DNA of 64,000 bases. It comes from Dyella kyungheensis (GTDB lineage Bacteria > Pseudomonadota > Gammaproteobacteria > Xanthomonadales > Rhodanobacteraceae). The stretch lies in NCBI RefSeq assembly GCF_016905005.1, contig NZ_JADIKC010000007.1, positions 62,001-126,000 of the forward strand, written 5' to 3'. Of the stretch, positions 29,725 to 39,371 are shown piece by piece. Each line of letters opens with the position of its first letter. The first letter of the stretch is position 1. Under the pieces are notes generated by a model. The model had not been told where the DNA came from and made no database searches. It worked only from the letters and a program-made list of their open reading frames with translations. The translations under genes were made by a program, and so were the position numbers.

Positions 29725-30444
29725 ATGCTTTCTGCTGAAGGTCTGCAAAAGAGTTTCAAGGCGCGCCAGGTCGTGCGCGACTTCGCCTTCTCCATCCGCG
29801 AAGGCGAAGTGGTGGGCCTGCTCGGCCCCAACGGTGCGGGCAAGACCACCTGTTTCTACATGGTGGTGGGCCTGATCGAAGCCGATGCCGGCACCATCAA
29901 GCTGGACAAGCAGGACATCACCGGCCTGCCGATGCACCAGCGCGCCAAGCTCGGCATCGGTTATCTGCCGCAGGAAGCCTCGGTGTTTCGTCGCCTGACC
30001 GTGGCCGACAACATCATGGCCGTGCTGGAACTGCGCGAAGGCTGGGACGAAAAGCGCCGCACCAACGAACTGGAAAGCCTGCTGGACGAACTGAAGATCG
30101 CGCACATCGCCGACCAGAAAGGCATCAGCCTTTCCGGTGGCGAACGCCGCCGCGTGGAGATTGCGCGTGCGCTTGCCGCACATCCGCGCTACATGCTGCT
30201 GGACGAACCGTTCGCCGGCGTGGATCCGATCTCGGTCGGCGAAATCCAGCGCATCGTGCGTCATTTGAAGGAGCGCGGCATCGGCGTGCTGATCACCGAC
30301 CACAATGTGCGCGAAACGCTGGGCATCTGCGACCGCGCGTACATCCTCAACGACGGCGAAGTGCTCTCGCGCGGTACGCCTGCGCACATCCTCGCCGACG
30401 AGAAGGTGCGCGAGGTCTACCTGGGCCGCGAATTCCGCCTGTAA
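29725..30444 (+). CDS. lptB: LPS export ABC transporter ATPase LptB
   Basis: 239 residues, full length. It powers LPS extraction with LptF/LptG. Walker A is GPNGAGKTT, the Q-loop lies in [14 protein letters not shown], the signature is [16 protein letters not shown], and Walker B is [15 protein letters not shown] with the switch His in [10 protein letters not shown]. It starts three bases after the lptA stop. rpoN follows after 125 bp. Confidence 0.97.
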   Translation: MLSAEGLQKSFKARQVVRDFAFSIREGEVVGLLGPNGAGKTTCFYMVVGLIEADAGTIKLDKQDITGLPMHQRAKLGIGYLPQEASVFRRLTVADNIMAVLELREGWDEKRRTNELESLLDELKIAHIADQKGISLSGGERRRVEIARALAAHPRYMLLDEPFAGVDPISVGEIQRIVRHLKERGIGVLITDHNVRETLGICDRAYILNDGEVLSRGTPAHILADEKVREVYLGREFRL

Positions 30445-30465
30445 CGGCGGCGGAACAGGCCCGGC

Positions 30466-30483
30466 CCGCGGAATTGCGGGCTA
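30466..30483 (+). terminator. weak hairpin between lptB and rpoN
   Basis: GCCCGC, GGAATT loop, GCGGGC, without a T run. It may reduce rather than stop readthrough from lptB into rpoN. Confidence 0.3.
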
Positions 30484-30569
30484 TGGGAGACCGGGATCAC
30501 GCTCTAGCCTATGGCCGACCCGGAAGGCACGAGTTAGGATGACCTTCACGTTCATCCCGACCCGCTGGC

Positions 30570-32051
30570 ATGAAACCCGGACTGCAGTTTCGCCTCAATC
30601 AACAGCTCACGCTGACTCCACAGTTACAGCAGGCCATCCGCCTCCTGCAGCTGTCGCAGCTTGAGCTGGAGGCTGAGCTGCGTCAGATCGCCGAAAGCAA
30701 TCCTCTTCTCGAGTTCGCCGACGACAACCCCGACAATCTCGAGGGTGACGAACGCGAGTCCGAGCCACCGATGGACGCGATCCCGGTCAGCTCGTCCAGT
30801 TCCAGTTCCAGCAGCAGCGATACCGTCGACGATGCGGAAGCCCCCGAATGGGGTGAGGCAGAGCGCGACGGCGGCAGCGACGATCCGGTCGACTTCTCGC
30901 TCAGCGGCGCCTCCTCGCGCAACAGCAATCCGGACGAAGACGGCTTCGAGCCGCAAAGCGCCGCGCAGGAAACGCTGCAGGAACATCTGCTGTGGCAGCT
31001 CAACCTCACGCACATGAGCGTGCGCGATCGCACCATCGCCACGGTGTTGATCGATGCGCTCAATGCCGACGGTTATCTCACCGAGAGCATGGAGTCGCTG
31101 GTGGCTGCGCTGCCGGCCGACATCAAGGCCAGCGCTGCTGAAGTCGAGCAAGTGCGGCGCATGCTGCAGCGTTTCGATCCCACCGGCATTGCCAGCATCG
31201 ACCTGCGCGATTGCCTGCGCGTGCAGCTCGAACAATTCGATCCCGATACGCCGCAACGCGAACTCGCGCTGCGCATCGTCGATGCCGAACTGGAACTGCT
31301 CGCGCGCAACGACATCGCGCGTCTTGCTCGCAAACTGCGAGTGAGCGAAGACGATACCGCTGCCGCGGCCGTGTTGATCCGCAGCCTCGATCCACGCCCT
31401 GGTGCCGCGCTCGATGTCACGCCTGTCGAATACGTCGCTCCTGACGTCTACGCACGTAAGGATGCCGGCCGCTGGCGTGTAAGCCTTAATCCGGACTGCC
31501 AGCCGCGGCTCGGCCTCAACCAGCATTATTGCGGCCTCATCGCCCAGGCCCGCGGCACCGACGCGAGCTGGATGCGCGGCCAGTTGCAGGAGGCGCGCTG
31601 GCTCATCAAGAGCCTGGAATCGCGCGCCGAGACGCTGCTCAAGGTAGCCGAGGCGATCGTGCGGCGGCAGAGCGCCTTCCTCGACTACGGCCCCGAAGCG
31701 ATGCACCCCCTGGTGCTGCGCGAAGTGGCCGAGGAAGTGGGCATGCACGAATCGACCATTTCACGTGTAACTACCCGCAAGTACATCCATACGCCGCGGG
31801 GCACGTTCGAACTCAAGCATTTCTTCTCCAGCGGCGTGTCCACCGAAGACGGTGGCAGCGCGTCGGCCACCGCCATCCAGGCCATGCTGCGCAAGTTGGT
31901 CGATGCCGAGGACCCGCGCAAGCCGCTGTCCGACCAGGCCATCGCGGAGGAGTTGCATCGCAAGGGCATTCAGGTTGCCCGACGCACCGTCGCCAAGTAC
32001 CGCGAAGCCATGCGTATTCCCAGTTCCAGCGAGCGCCAGCGCGCTGGCTGA
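30570..32051 (+). CDS. rpoN: RNA polymerase sigma-54 factor
   Basis: RpoN, 493 residues. The Gln/Leu-rich activator-binding region is at the N-terminus (QLTLTPQLQQAIRLLQLSQL), followed by an acidic Ser-rich linker (residues about 55-130), the core-binding domain (about 135-330), an HTH region, and the C-terminal RpoN box ARRTVAKYREAM that reads the -24 element. It directs transcription of genes needing bacterial enhancer-binding proteins. It stands in the conserved lptB-rpoN-hpf order. Confidence 0.97.
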   Translation: MKPGLQFRLNQQLTLTPQLQQAIRLLQLSQLELEAELRQIAESNPLLEFADDNPDNLEGDERESEPPMDAIPVSSSSSSSSSSDTVDDAEAPEWGEAERDGGSDDPVDFSLSGASSRNSNPDEDGFEPQSAAQETLQEHLLWQLNLTHMSVRDRTIATVLIDALNADGYLTESMESLVAALPADIKASAAEVEQVRRMLQRFDPTGIASIDLRDCLRVQLEQFDPDTPQRELALRIVDAELELLARNDIARLARKLRVSEDDTAAAAVLIRSLDPRPGAALDVTPVEYVAPDVYARKDAGRWRVSLNPDCQPRLGLNQHYCGLIAQARGTDASWMRGQLQEARWLIKSLESRAETLLKVAEAIVRRQSAFLDYGPEAMHPLVLREVAEEVGMHESTISRVTTRKYIHTPRGTFELKHFFSSGVSTEDGGSASATAIQAMLRKLVDAEDPRKPLSDQAIAEELHRKGIQVARRTVAKYREAMRIPSSSERQRAG

Positions 32052-32341
32052 ACGGGTTTGCCCGTGTCTGCGTCATCCCGCCTCGGGAACTTGGCCGCGA
32101 AAAAGACGTCCCCATACCTATAGCCAGGACGACGCGAGAGAAAGCCTGTCATGTCTGAGGCGTGAAGGTCTTTCTAACGCGAGCAGTTCGTCCGAGGTGC
32201 ATAGTGACTATCCCAACGTGGTCAGGAGGCCGGAGCAAAACCTCGCAATACCGGAGTTTTCAAAGGTGTGTCGGCCACGACATGAGCGACCGGCGCATCG
32301 ATTCCAGCCGCGTCCGCGGCAAGTACCAGAGGAGGCGCAAC
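32052..32341. other. spacer between rpoN and hpf
   Basis: 290 bp with no gene; it ends in a strong ribosome site (AGAGGAGG, about 32329-32336) for hpf. I see no clear promoter consensus or hairpin. Confidence 0.4.
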
Positions 32342-32665
32342 ATGCAAGTACAACTCAGCGGTCAGCAGATTGAAGTCACCCCGGCCCTCCGGGATCATGT
32401 GAACAGCCGGCTTGACCGCCTCACCCGCCTCGATGAACGCATTCTCAGCCTGAGCATCGTTCTCTCCGTGAACAAACTGCAGCAGCGCGCCGAAGGCACG
32501 CTCAATGTCACGGGCAGCACCCTGCACGCTGAAGCGCTCGAGAACGACATGTACGTCTCCATCGACGTACTCTTCGACAAGCTGGTGACCCAGTTGCGCA
32601 AGCACCGCGAGAAGATCTGCGACAAACATCAGCGCGCCGCCCGCGAGGAGCGCCTGTACGGCTGA
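32342..32665 (+). CDS. hpf: Ribosome hibernation promoting factor
   Basis: 107 residues, the short HPF/YfiA type. [20 protein letters not shown] opens the S30AE fold, with the typical [17 protein letters not shown] and [23 protein letters not shown]. It binds the small ribosomal subunit in stationary phase and promotes 100S dimer formation. The start follows AGAGGAGG; the upstream frame from 32162 has no coding character. A GC hairpin follows at 32675. Confidence 0.95.
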   Translation: MQVQLSGQQIEVTPALRDHVNSRLDRLTRLDERILSLSIVLSVNKLQQRAEGTLNVTGSTLHAEALENDMYVSIDVLFDKLVTQLRKHREKICDKHQRAAREERLYG

Positions 32666-32674
32666 TCTCCGCCA

Positions 32675-32698
32675 GGCCCGCCCGGCTCCGGGCGGGCC
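32675..32698 (+). terminator. GC hairpin after hpf
   Basis: GGCCCGCCC (32675-32683) pairs with GGGCGGGCC (32690-32698) and is followed by TTCTGCCCTCTTT. It probably ends hpf transcription or lowers readthrough into hprK. Confidence 0.65.
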
Positions 32699-32795
32699 TT
32701 CTGCCCTCTTTCCCTGCACGTCCAAGGCGCCCGCCGGTGTGAACTGGCACAATATCCGGGTAGCCGCCCTCTTCCGGTGGCGCAAAGGACAAGGC

Positions 32796-33746
32796 TTGGA
32801 CCGGCTCTCCGCCCGACAACTCTATGACAGCGTGCATGAGCGCATGGCCTTGCGCTGGGTCTCCGGCATGCGTGGCGAATCCCGCGTGCTCGAGCAGGCA
32901 GCGACGACCACGCGTCGTCCCTCGCTGATCGGCTACCTCAACGTCATTTACCCGAACAAGATCCAGATCATCGGCACCGAGGAGCTGAATTACCTCGACG
33001 GCCTGGAATCGCGCCAGCGCTGGGAAGCGATCAACAAGATCGCCGCCTACCAGCCGGTGGCGATGATCGTGACCAAGGATCAGCCCATCCCCACCGACCT
33101 GCGCGAAGTGGCGGAAGAAACCAATACGCCGCTGTGGATCAGCTCCAAGCGCGGCCACGAGCTGCTGACCTGGATGCAATACCACCTGGCGCGCATGCTG
33201 GCGCCCAAGGTCACGCTGCACGGCGTGTTCCTGGAAGTGTTCTCGATCGGCGTGCTGATCACCGGCGAGTCGGGTTCGGGCAAAAGCGAGCTGGCGCTGG
33301 AACTGATCAGCCGCGGCCATCGATTGGTGGCCGACGATGCCACCGAGTTCACCCTGATCGCCCCGGACGTGATCGACGGCACCTGCCCCGAGCTGCTGCA
33401 GGACTTGCTTGAAGTGCGCGGCCTGGGCGTGTTGAACGTGCGAGAGATGTTCGGTCACACCGCGGTCAAGCCGTCCAAATATCTTCGCCTGGTGATACAT
33501 CTCAAGCCGCTGCGCGAAGGCGAGGACACGGATGGACTTACCCGCCTCACCGGCGACATCGGCCACCGCGAAATCTTCGAGGTGCCGGTGCCGATGATGA
33601 CGATCCCGGTCGCTCCCGGCCGCAACCTGGCGGTGCTGGTGGAAGCGGCGGTGCGCAACCACGTGCTCAAGAGCAAGGGCATCGACCCTGCACAGACTTT
33701 CATCGACCGCCAGGCGCACCAGATGCGCCGGCTGCCTCCGTGGTGA
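32796..33746 (+). CDS. hprK: HPr kinase/phosphorylase
   Basis: 316 residues from TTG 32796, which has AAAGGA 6 nt upstream and opens directly with the family motif [18 protein letters not shown]; a GTG at 32739 would add 19 unmatched residues. The N-terminal domain is followed by the kinase domain with Walker A GESGSGKS (about residue 155) and the HPrK signature [14 protein letters not shown] (about 205). It phosphorylates Ser46 of HPr. Its substrate is encoded 1.3 kb downstream. ptsN is not present between hpf and this gene. Confidence 0.95.
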   Translation: MDRLSARQLYDSVHERMALRWVSGMRGESRVLEQAATTTRRPSLIGYLNVIYPNKIQIIGTEELNYLDGLESRQRWEAINKIAAYQPVAMIVTKDQPIPTDLREVAEETNTPLWISSKRGHELLTWMQYHLARMLAPKVTLHGVFLEVFSIGVLITGESGSGKSELALELISRGHRLVADDATEFTLIAPDVIDGTCPELLQDLLEVRGLGVLNVREMFGHTAVKPSKYLRLVIHLKPLREGEDTDGLTRLTGDIGHREIFEVPVPMMTIPVAPGRNLAVLVEAAVRNHVLKSKGIDPAQTFIDRQAHQMRRLPPW

Positions 33747-33749
33747 CCC

Positions 33750-34649
33750 ATGAGCGAAACCCACTCCCTCAGCGCGCTCAACCGAGCTGACGCGGTCAAC
33801 CTGATCGTGCTCACCGGCATGTCCGGCGGTGGCAAGACGGTGGCCCTGCGCGCGCTGGAAGACCTCGATTTCTACTGCGTGGACAACCTGCCCACGGCCC
33901 TGCTGCCGCAGCTGGTGGCGGCGGTGAGCGGCAACGTGGAAGGCAAGCGCCGCCATGTCGCCGTGGGCGTGGACGTGCGCAATCCGGGCGAAGACCTGAA
34001 GCGCATGCCGGCGATCCTGTCGGAGCTGGCGTCCAAGGGAGTGAAGGCCCACCTGATCTTCCTCGACTGCCGCGACGAGGTGCTGATCAAGCGCTATTCG
34101 GAAACGCGCCGCCGCCATCCGTTGTCGTGGCAGGGCCTGTCGCTGGCCGACGCGATCGCCGAGGAACGCCGTGTGCTGCGCCCGCTTTCGGCCATCGCGG
34201 ACAAGGTGATCGATTCCAGTGAACTGAACGTGCACCAGTTGCGCCGCCTGTTCGCCGCCGGCTATGCCGAGGCCACCGAAGGCCTGACGCTGATGTTCCA
34301 GTCGTTCGCCTTCCGCCGCGGCCTGCCGCTGGACGCGGATTTCGTGTTCGACGCGCGTTGCCTGCCGAACCCGCACTGGAATCCCACGCTGCGCCCGCTC
34401 TCGGGCAAGGACGCGGCCGTGCGCGATTACCTCGATACGCAGCCGATCGTGGCCGAGTACTACGCCGACACCGCGCGCTGGCTCGACACCTGGCTGCCGC
34501 GCTTCGAAGCCGACGACCGCAGCTACGTCACCATCGCCATCGGCTGCACGGGCGGTCGACACCGTTCGGTGTACCTGGTGGAGAAGCTTGCCGCCCATTA
34601 CCGCGCGCTACGCAACGGCGTGCTTACCTTCCATCGCGAACTCGAGTGA
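33750..34649 (+). CDS. rapZ: RNase adapter protein RapZ
   Basis: 299 residues, starting three bases after hprK. The N-terminal domain has Walker A GMSGGGKT and DLDFYCVDNLPTALLPQLV; the C-terminal domain has the conserved YADTARWLDTWLP and CTGGRHRSVYLVEKLA that bind small RNA and metabolites. In enterobacteria RapZ directs GlmZ/GlmY and RNase E to control glucosamine-6-phosphate synthesis for the envelope; the role here is assumed by homology. Confidence 0.95.
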   Translation: MSETHSLSALNRADAVNLIVLTGMSGGGKTVALRALEDLDFYCVDNLPTALLPQLVAAVSGNVEGKRRHVAVGVDVRNPGEDLKRMPAILSELASKGVKAHLIFLDCRDEVLIKRYSETRRRHPLSWQGLSLADAIAEERRVLRPLSAIADKVIDSSELNVHQLRRLFAAGYAEATEGLTLMFQSFAFRRGLPLDADFVFDARCLPNPHWNPTLRPLSGKDAAVRDYLDTQPIVAEYYADTARWLDTWLPRFEADDRSYVTIAIGCTGGRHRSVYLVEKLAAHYRALRNGVLTFHRELE

Positions 34650-34692
34650 TAGCCATGCTGGCCATACCTTTACCGCGGACTGGCACGCCGTC

Positions 34693-35085
34693 ATGAGCGT
34701 CGGCGTGTTGTTGATGACGCACGAGGCGGTCGGCCAGGCGCTGATCTCCGCCTCCCACCACGTGCTGCCCAAGCTGCCGCTGCGCGTGGAGGCCGTCGAG
34801 GTTCCACCGCAGGCGGATCCGGATGTGATGCGCACGCTCACCGCCAAGCATGCGCGCGAACTGGACGAAGGCGACGGCGTGCTGGTGCTGGCCGATCTTT
34901 ACGGCGCCACGCCGTGCAACATCGGCCTGTCGCTCGGTGCGCTGGGCGTCCGCTTGCGTTGCGTCTCGGGGCTCAATCTCCCGATGCTGCTGCGCGTCCT
35001 CAATTACGCAGAAAAACCGTTGGACGAGCTGGCGGAAATCGCCGCCAGTGGTGGCCGCGGAGGGATCTTCATCGACCATGCTTGA
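34693..35085 (+). CDS. PTS EIIA component, mannose (Man) family
   Basis: 130 residues from ATG 34693; the frame upstream runs into rapZ and is not used. It shows the EIIA-Man fold: SVGVLLMTHEAVGQAL with the phosphorylated His10, then GDGVLVLADLYGATPCNIGL. With HPr and EI it forms a phosphorelay; no EIIB/EIIC transporter is encoded nearby, so it is likely regulatory. Its end overlaps ptsH by 8 nt. Confidence 0.92.
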   Translation: MSVGVLLMTHEAVGQALISASHHVLPKLPLRVEAVEVPPQADPDVMRTLTAKHARELDEGDGVLVLADLYGATPCNIGLSLGALGVRLRCVSGLNLPMLLRVLNYAEKPLDELAEIAASGGRGGIFIDHA

Positions 35086-35347
35086 ACGCGACATCGTTGT
35101 CTCCAACAAACTGGGCCTGCATGCCCGCGCCTCGGCCAAGCTCGTGCAGCTGGTGCAGGGTTTCAAAGCCACCGTGTGGCTGGTCAGCAAAGGCCGCGAG
35201 GTGAATGCGCAAAGCATCATGGGTGTGATGATGCTGGCCGCCGGCATAGGCACGCCGCTGACCGTTCGCGCCGATGGTCCGGACGAGCAGTCCGCCATCG
35301 AAGCCGTGGTGGCGCTGTTCGATCGCAAGTTCGACGAAGGAGCCTGA
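35078..35347 (+). CDS. ptsH: Phosphocarrier protein HPr
   Basis: 89 residues. His15 lies in NKLGLHARASAKLVQ (target of EI) and Ser46 in NAQSIMGVMML (target of HprK). Both sites are intact, so the kinase and the EI routes can both act on it. ATG 35078 overlaps the EIIA stop by 8 nt. Confidence 0.96.
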   Translation: MLERDIVVSNKLGLHARASAKLVQLVQGFKATVWLVSKGREVNAQSIMGVMMLAAGIGTPLTVRADGPDEQSAIEAVVALFDRKFDEGA

Positions 35348-35502
35348 GTGGCGAAAGATATGGCACGCGTATGTCGAGCTGAGGCCGTATTCACGGCCCG
35401 GTGGGCTGCGTCGTGCGATCTTTCTGGTTCTGCATTCGACACGTTGGCCGGATGCCGACGTCACGCGCGGCCGGCCCGGCCGCTTTACCATGGAAGGCAC
35501 GC

Positions 35503-37233
35503 ATGAGACAGGTACTGGCAGGCACCACGGCAGCGAAAGGCATGGCTCTGGGCCGCGCCCGCCTGGTGCAGCCAAGCCGCTACCTGGTCGATACCCGCCC
35601 GCTCAACGAAGACGAAGTCGAGAGCGAGCTGGCACGCCTGCATCGCGCGCTCGATACCGCACGCCAGGAACTGCGCGAACTGCGCGGCAAGCTGCACGGC
35701 GCGCTTGCGCGTGAGGTGAACGAGTTCATCGACGCGCACAGCCTGCTGCTGGACGACCCGGAACTGCTGCGCGGGCTGGACGATCTGGTGCGCATCGGCC
35801 ATTACCGTCCCGGCGCCGCGCTGAAGAAGCAACGCGACCGCCTCGCCGCCGTGTTCGAGGCGATGGACGACCCCTACCTGCGCTCGCGCAAGGAAGACGT
35901 CGACCAGGTGATCGGCCGCGTCATTTCCGCCCTGCAGCGCCAGACCAGCCGCGAAGAACGCAAGCTGGCCGCGCGCGTGGGCGAGATCCTGATCGCCGAC
36001 ACCATCGCACCCGCCGACATGGCGCATCTGGCTGGCGCCGGCCTGCTCGGCGTGGTCGCCAGTTCGGGCAGTCCGTATTCGCACAGCGCCATTCTTGCGC
36101 GCAGCCTGGACCTGCCGATGCTGGTGGGCGCGCGCGACGCGTTGTCGACCATCCACGACGACGACCTGATCCTGCTCGATGCCGAACGCGGCGAAGCGGT
36201 GGTGCATCCCACCGCCCAGGATCTGGCCCACTATCGCGCCTGGCAGCGCGAAGCCGCCGCGGAAGGCCGCCGACTTGCCACGCTGGCCAACGCGCCCACG
36301 CGTACGCGTGACGGCGTGGACATCCGCCTGTTCGCCAATGCGGAGATGCCCGCCGACATCGCCATGGCGCGTGCACGCGGCGCCGACGGCGTGGGCCTGT
36401 ATCGCACGGAATTCCTGTTCCTTCGCCAGAAGGGACTGCCCACCGAAGACGAACAGTTCATCGCCTATCGCGACCTCGTGCTCGGCATGGGCGGCCTGCC
36501 GGTGACCATTCGCACGCTCGACCTCGGCGCCGACAAGGCCGATGCCGCGGGCCTGGTGGTGCGCGGTGAAGACAACCCGGCGCTGGGCGTGCGCGGCGTA
36601 CGCCTGTCGCTGCGCTATCCCGCCGTGTTCAGCACGCAGATTCGCGCCATCCTGCGCGCCGCCTGTTATGGCCCGGTGCGGGTGCTGGTGCCGATGGTGA
36701 CGCAACCCGACGAACTGATCGCCGTGCGCACGCTGTTCAAGCTCGCGCGACAGGAATTGAAGCGCGAGAACATCGACCTGCCGGAGAAGCTCCAGCTCGG
36801 TGCGATGATCGAAGTGCCGGCGGCAGCGATCAATGTGCGCGCGCTGCTCGAACACTCCGACTTCCTCGCCATCGGCACCAACGATCTGGCCCAGTACGTG
36901 CTGGCCGCGGACCGCGGCAACGATGCGCTGGAAAACATCTACAACCCGTTGCAGCCCGCCCTGCTGCGGCTGCTGGCCTATGTGATTTCGGAAGGGCGCC
37001 GCGCCAAGAAAGGCGTGAGCCTGTGCGGCGAAATCGGCGGCGACGTGAACTTCACCGGCTTGCTGCTGGCGCTGGGCCTGTGCGAATTCAGCATGCATCC
37101 CAGCCAGCTGCTGCATGTGCGCGATCGTCTTGCCACGCTCGATCATGCGACGTTGCGCGCGCATGCGCCGCGCATTCTGCGGTCGCGTACGCACGAGGAA
37201 GCCGAGGCGTTGCTGGCCAGCATCACGGGTTGA
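35503..37233 (+). CDS. ptsI: Phosphoenolpyruvate-protein phosphotransferase (Enzyme I)
   Basis: 576 residues from ATG 35503; the upstream frame in the 155-bp gap after ptsH lacks matches. N-terminal HPr-binding helices precede the phosphohistidine domain with SGSPYSHSAILARSL (His194), then the PEP-binding TIM barrel with GVGLYRTEFLFL, GVRGVRLSL, FLAIGTNDLAQYVLAADR and the catalytic Cys in SLCGEIGGD. It phosphorylates HPr from PEP. It ends the PTS block; the mgtE gene often found next in xanthomonads is absent here. Confidence 0.96.
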   Translation: MRQVLAGTTAAKGMALGRARLVQPSRYLVDTRPLNEDEVESELARLHRALDTARQELRELRGKLHGALAREVNEFIDAHSLLLDDPELLRGLDDLVRIGHYRPGAALKKQRDRLAAVFEAMDDPYLRSRKEDVDQVIGRVISALQRQTSREERKLAARVGEILIADTIAPADMAHLAGAGLLGVVASSGSPYSHSAILARSLDLPMLVGARDALSTIHDDDLILLDAERGEAVVHPTAQDLAHYRAWQREAAAEGRRLATLANAPTRTRDGVDIRLFANAEMPADIAMARARGADGVGLYRTEFLFLRQKGLPTEDEQFIAYRDLVLGMGGLPVTIRTLDLGADKADAAGLVVRGEDNPALGVRGVRLSLRYPAVFSTQIRAILRAACYGPVRVLVPMVTQPDELIAVRTLFKLARQELKRENIDLPEKLQLGAMIEVPAAAINVRALLEHSDFLAIGTNDLAQYVLAADRGNDALENIYNPLQPALLRLLAYVISEGRRAKKGVSLCGEIGGDVNFTGLLLALGLCEFSMHPSQLLHVRDRLATLDHATLRAHAPRILRSRTHEEAEALLASITG

Positions 37234-37252
37234 GCAAGAGCCTGACCTGATC

Positions 37253-37323
37253 CTGTGGGAGCGCACCCTGTGCGCGACTGGGTTCTCCGTGGCGCTTGTC
37301 GCGCACAGGGTGCGCTCCCACAG
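37253..37323. repeat. REP-like inverted repeat, family A (copy 1)
   Basis: A perfect 26-bp stem: 37253-37278 (CTGTGGGAGCGCACCCTGTG and six more) pairs with 37298-37323, loop 19 nt. Between convergent ptsI and the LysR gene, so it could act as a shared terminator. Confidence 0.9.
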
Positions 37324-37341
37324 TCGTGTTATGGGGAAGGC

Positions 37342-38220
37342 TCAGCCGGCGCGGGCTAGAAAAGCTTCGATCAATGCGCCGCGATAGCGCTGCCGGTGCA
37401 GCAGCAGCGACAGCTTGCGATGCAGGTCCAGGAACGGCGTGCGCAACACTTTCAGCCGTCCGGCCGCCACCGCATCGATGATGGCCACTTCCGGAATGCA
37501 GGCGATGCCGAGGCCGGCAATCACGGCCTGCTTGATCGCTTCCGCCTGATCCAACTCCAACACGGTTTCGCCCGCGGGCAGGCTCGACAGCGCGCGCTCG
37601 CTGAGGCTGCGGGTGGCCGATCCTGGTTCGCGCAGCACCCAGCGCGCGCCGGCGAAATCCTCCGCCTCGATGCGCCGTTTGCGTGCCAACGGATGATCGG
37701 GCGAGGCGCAGACCACCAGCGCGTCGTCACGCCACGGCCGCACTTCCAGCGAAGGGTGCGCCACCGGGCCTTCGACACAGCCCAGCTCCAGCGCGTGATC
37801 GAGCATGGCGGCGACGATTTCCGAGGTGTTCGAAACGCGCAGGCGCACGGATACGTGCGGGTGCGCGCGCACGAACTCACCCAGCAGTTCGCCCACGCGG
37901 TAGTTGCCCACGGTATTGCTCGCGCCCACCCGCAGTTCGCCACCCAGTTCATCGCCACCGCCGGTACCCACGCGACCGAATTCGGCATAGCGCTCCAGCA
38001 GTTCCTGCGCCAGCGGCAGCAGTTCGCGGCCACGCGTATTGAGGCGCAGGCGGCCGCGCTCGCGGGCAAACACCGGCGCTTCCAGCTGCCGCTCCATTTC
38101 CGCCAGCGCCATGCTGGCCGCGGGCTGGGTCAGGTGCAGCGTCTCGGCGGCGGCGCGTACGCTGCCCAGGCGGGCGATCTGCACGAACACTTCCAGCTGG
38201 CGCGGGCTGATGTTGATCAT
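37342..38220 (-). CDS. LysR-family transcriptional regulator
   Basis: 292 residues. The N-terminal HTH is LEVFVQIARLGSVRAAAETL with TQPAASMALAEME; a LysR substrate-binding domain follows (two alpha/beta lobes from about residue 90). It is divergent from the yeiH-like gene with an 86-bp intergenic region containing AT-rich dyad sequence around 38229-38262, a pattern common for LysR-type regulators that control their divergent neighbour. It is similar in arrangement to YeiE-YeiH; the inducer is unknown. Confidence 0.9.
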   Translation of the reverse strand: MINISPRQLEVFVQIARLGSVRAAAETLHLTQPAASMALAEMERQLEAPVFARERGRLRLNTRGRELLPLAQELLERYAEFGRVGTGGGDELGGELRVGASNTVGNYRVGELLGEFVRAHPHVSVRLRVSNTSEIVAAMLDHALELGCVEGPVAHPSLEVRPWRDDALVVCASPDHPLARKRRIEAEDFAGARWVLREPGSATRSLSERALSSLPAGETVLELDQAEAIKQAVIAGLGIACIPEVAIIDAVAAGRLKVLRTPFLDLHRKLSLLLHRQRYRGALIEAFLARAG

Positions 38221-38306
38221 CAGCCGATCTTATATCAACGATCAGTAATTCAAAATTTTATTGATGGATGGCGAGACGGAAAATGCCGGCATTGCTGGAG
38301 AACGCC

Positions 38307-39326
38307 ATGAATGCCGCCGTCGCCATCCCCGCTTCACCCACCCCGTCCCGCCTCCCCGGCTTGCTGCTGTCGGTCGTGATCGCGCTGGTCGCGCTGGGGC
38401 TGGGCAAGCTGGCGCCGCTGATCGGCGGTCCGGTGTTCGGCATCGTGCTGGGCATCCTGGTGCGCAACACGCTGGCCCCGGGCGGCAGCTATACGCCGGG
38501 CATCCAGTTCGCGGGCAAGCAGGTGCTGCAGTGGTCGATCATCGCGCTGGGCTTCGGGCTAAGCCTGGACCAGGTGGCCAAGACCGGGCTGGAGTCGCTG
38601 TCGGTCACCCTGGTGACCATGACGGTAGCCTTCCTGGCGGCGTGGGGGCTGGGTCACCTGCTGAAGGTGCAGGACAAACTGAAGATCCTGATCGGCGTGG
38701 GCACCGCCATCTGCGGCGGCTCGGCGATCGCGGCGGTCACGCCGATCATCAAGCCCGACGAGCACGACACCGCGTTCGCCATCTCCACCATCTTCCTGTT
38801 CAACCTCGTCGCCGTGCTGCTGTTTCCGCTGCTGGGCCACGTGCTGCACCTGTCCGACCTCGGCTTCGGCCTGTGGGCCGGCACCGCGATCAACGACACC
38901 TCGTCGGTGGTTGCCGCGGGCTACAGCTTCAGCAAGCAGGCGGGCGACTACGCCACCATCGTCAAGCTCACCCGCGCCACGCTGATCATTCCGATCTGCC
39001 TGATCCTGGCCTTTGCCACGGCCTGGAAGCAGAAGAAGCAGGGCGCCACCGATTTCAGCCTGCGTCGCATCTTTCCCTGGTTCATCCTGTGGTTCCTCGT
39101 CGCTTCGGGGGTGCGCACGACCGGCCTGGTGCCGGTGGCCATCCAGCCGGCGCTGCACCTGGCCGCCGAATTCCTGATCATCGTGGCGCTCACCGCGATC
39201 GGTCTTTCGGCCAACCTGCGCAAGATGGCTTCCACCGGGGCGCGTCCGATCCTGCTGGGACTTGGTGTGTGGGCCGCGGTGGCGGTGAGCAGCCTGCTGG
39301 TGCAACTGGTCATCGGGCAGTTGTAA
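38307..39326 (+). CDS. yeiH: YeiH family membrane protein (UPF0324)
   Basis: About 339 residues, about ten membrane helices. The start ATG 38307 has TGGAG upstream; an ATG at 38268 is in frame and would add 13 residues. Family features include LGKLAPLIGGPVFGIVLGIL, GVGTAICGGSAIAAVTP and DTSSVVAAGYSFS. YeiH-type proteins are putative sulfur-compound or sulfate-related exporters; the substrate is not established. Confidence 0.9.
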   Translation: MNAAVAIPASPTPSRLPGLLLSVVIALVALGLGKLAPLIGGPVFGIVLGILVRNTLAPGGSYTPGIQFAGKQVLQWSIIALGFGLSLDQVAKTGLESLSVTLVTMTVAFLAAWGLGHLLKVQDKLKILIGVGTAICGGSAIAAVTPIIKPDEHDTAFAISTIFLFNLVAVLLFPLLGHVLHLSDLGFGLWAGTAINDTSSVVAAGYSFSKQAGDYATIVKLTRATLIIPICLILAFATAWKQKKQGATDFSLRRIFPWFILWFLVASGVRTTGLVPVAIQPALHLAAEFLIIVALTAIGLSANLRKMASTGARPILLGLGVWAAVAVSSLLVQLVIGQL

Positions 39327-39371
39327 CGATTACGCTGGGCGCCCACGGTCACGCCGATCACGGACGCCAGC

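Noticed and set aside
32752-32770. sigma-54 promoter (TGGCAC) upstream of hprK
   Set aside because: The TGGCAC half is present but TTGC is missing at the right spacing.
32666-32795. hidden ptsN gene
   Set aside because: No frame in either strand in this gap reads as an EIIA-Ntr protein.
32508-34598. 696-residue minus-strand frame
   Set aside because: Shadow of hprK and rapZ.
34588-34692. N-terminal extension of the EIIA protein
   Set aside because: Lies within rapZ in another frame; the real start shows the family N-terminus with His10.
35485-37266. 593-residue minus-strand frame
   Set aside because: Shadow of ptsI.
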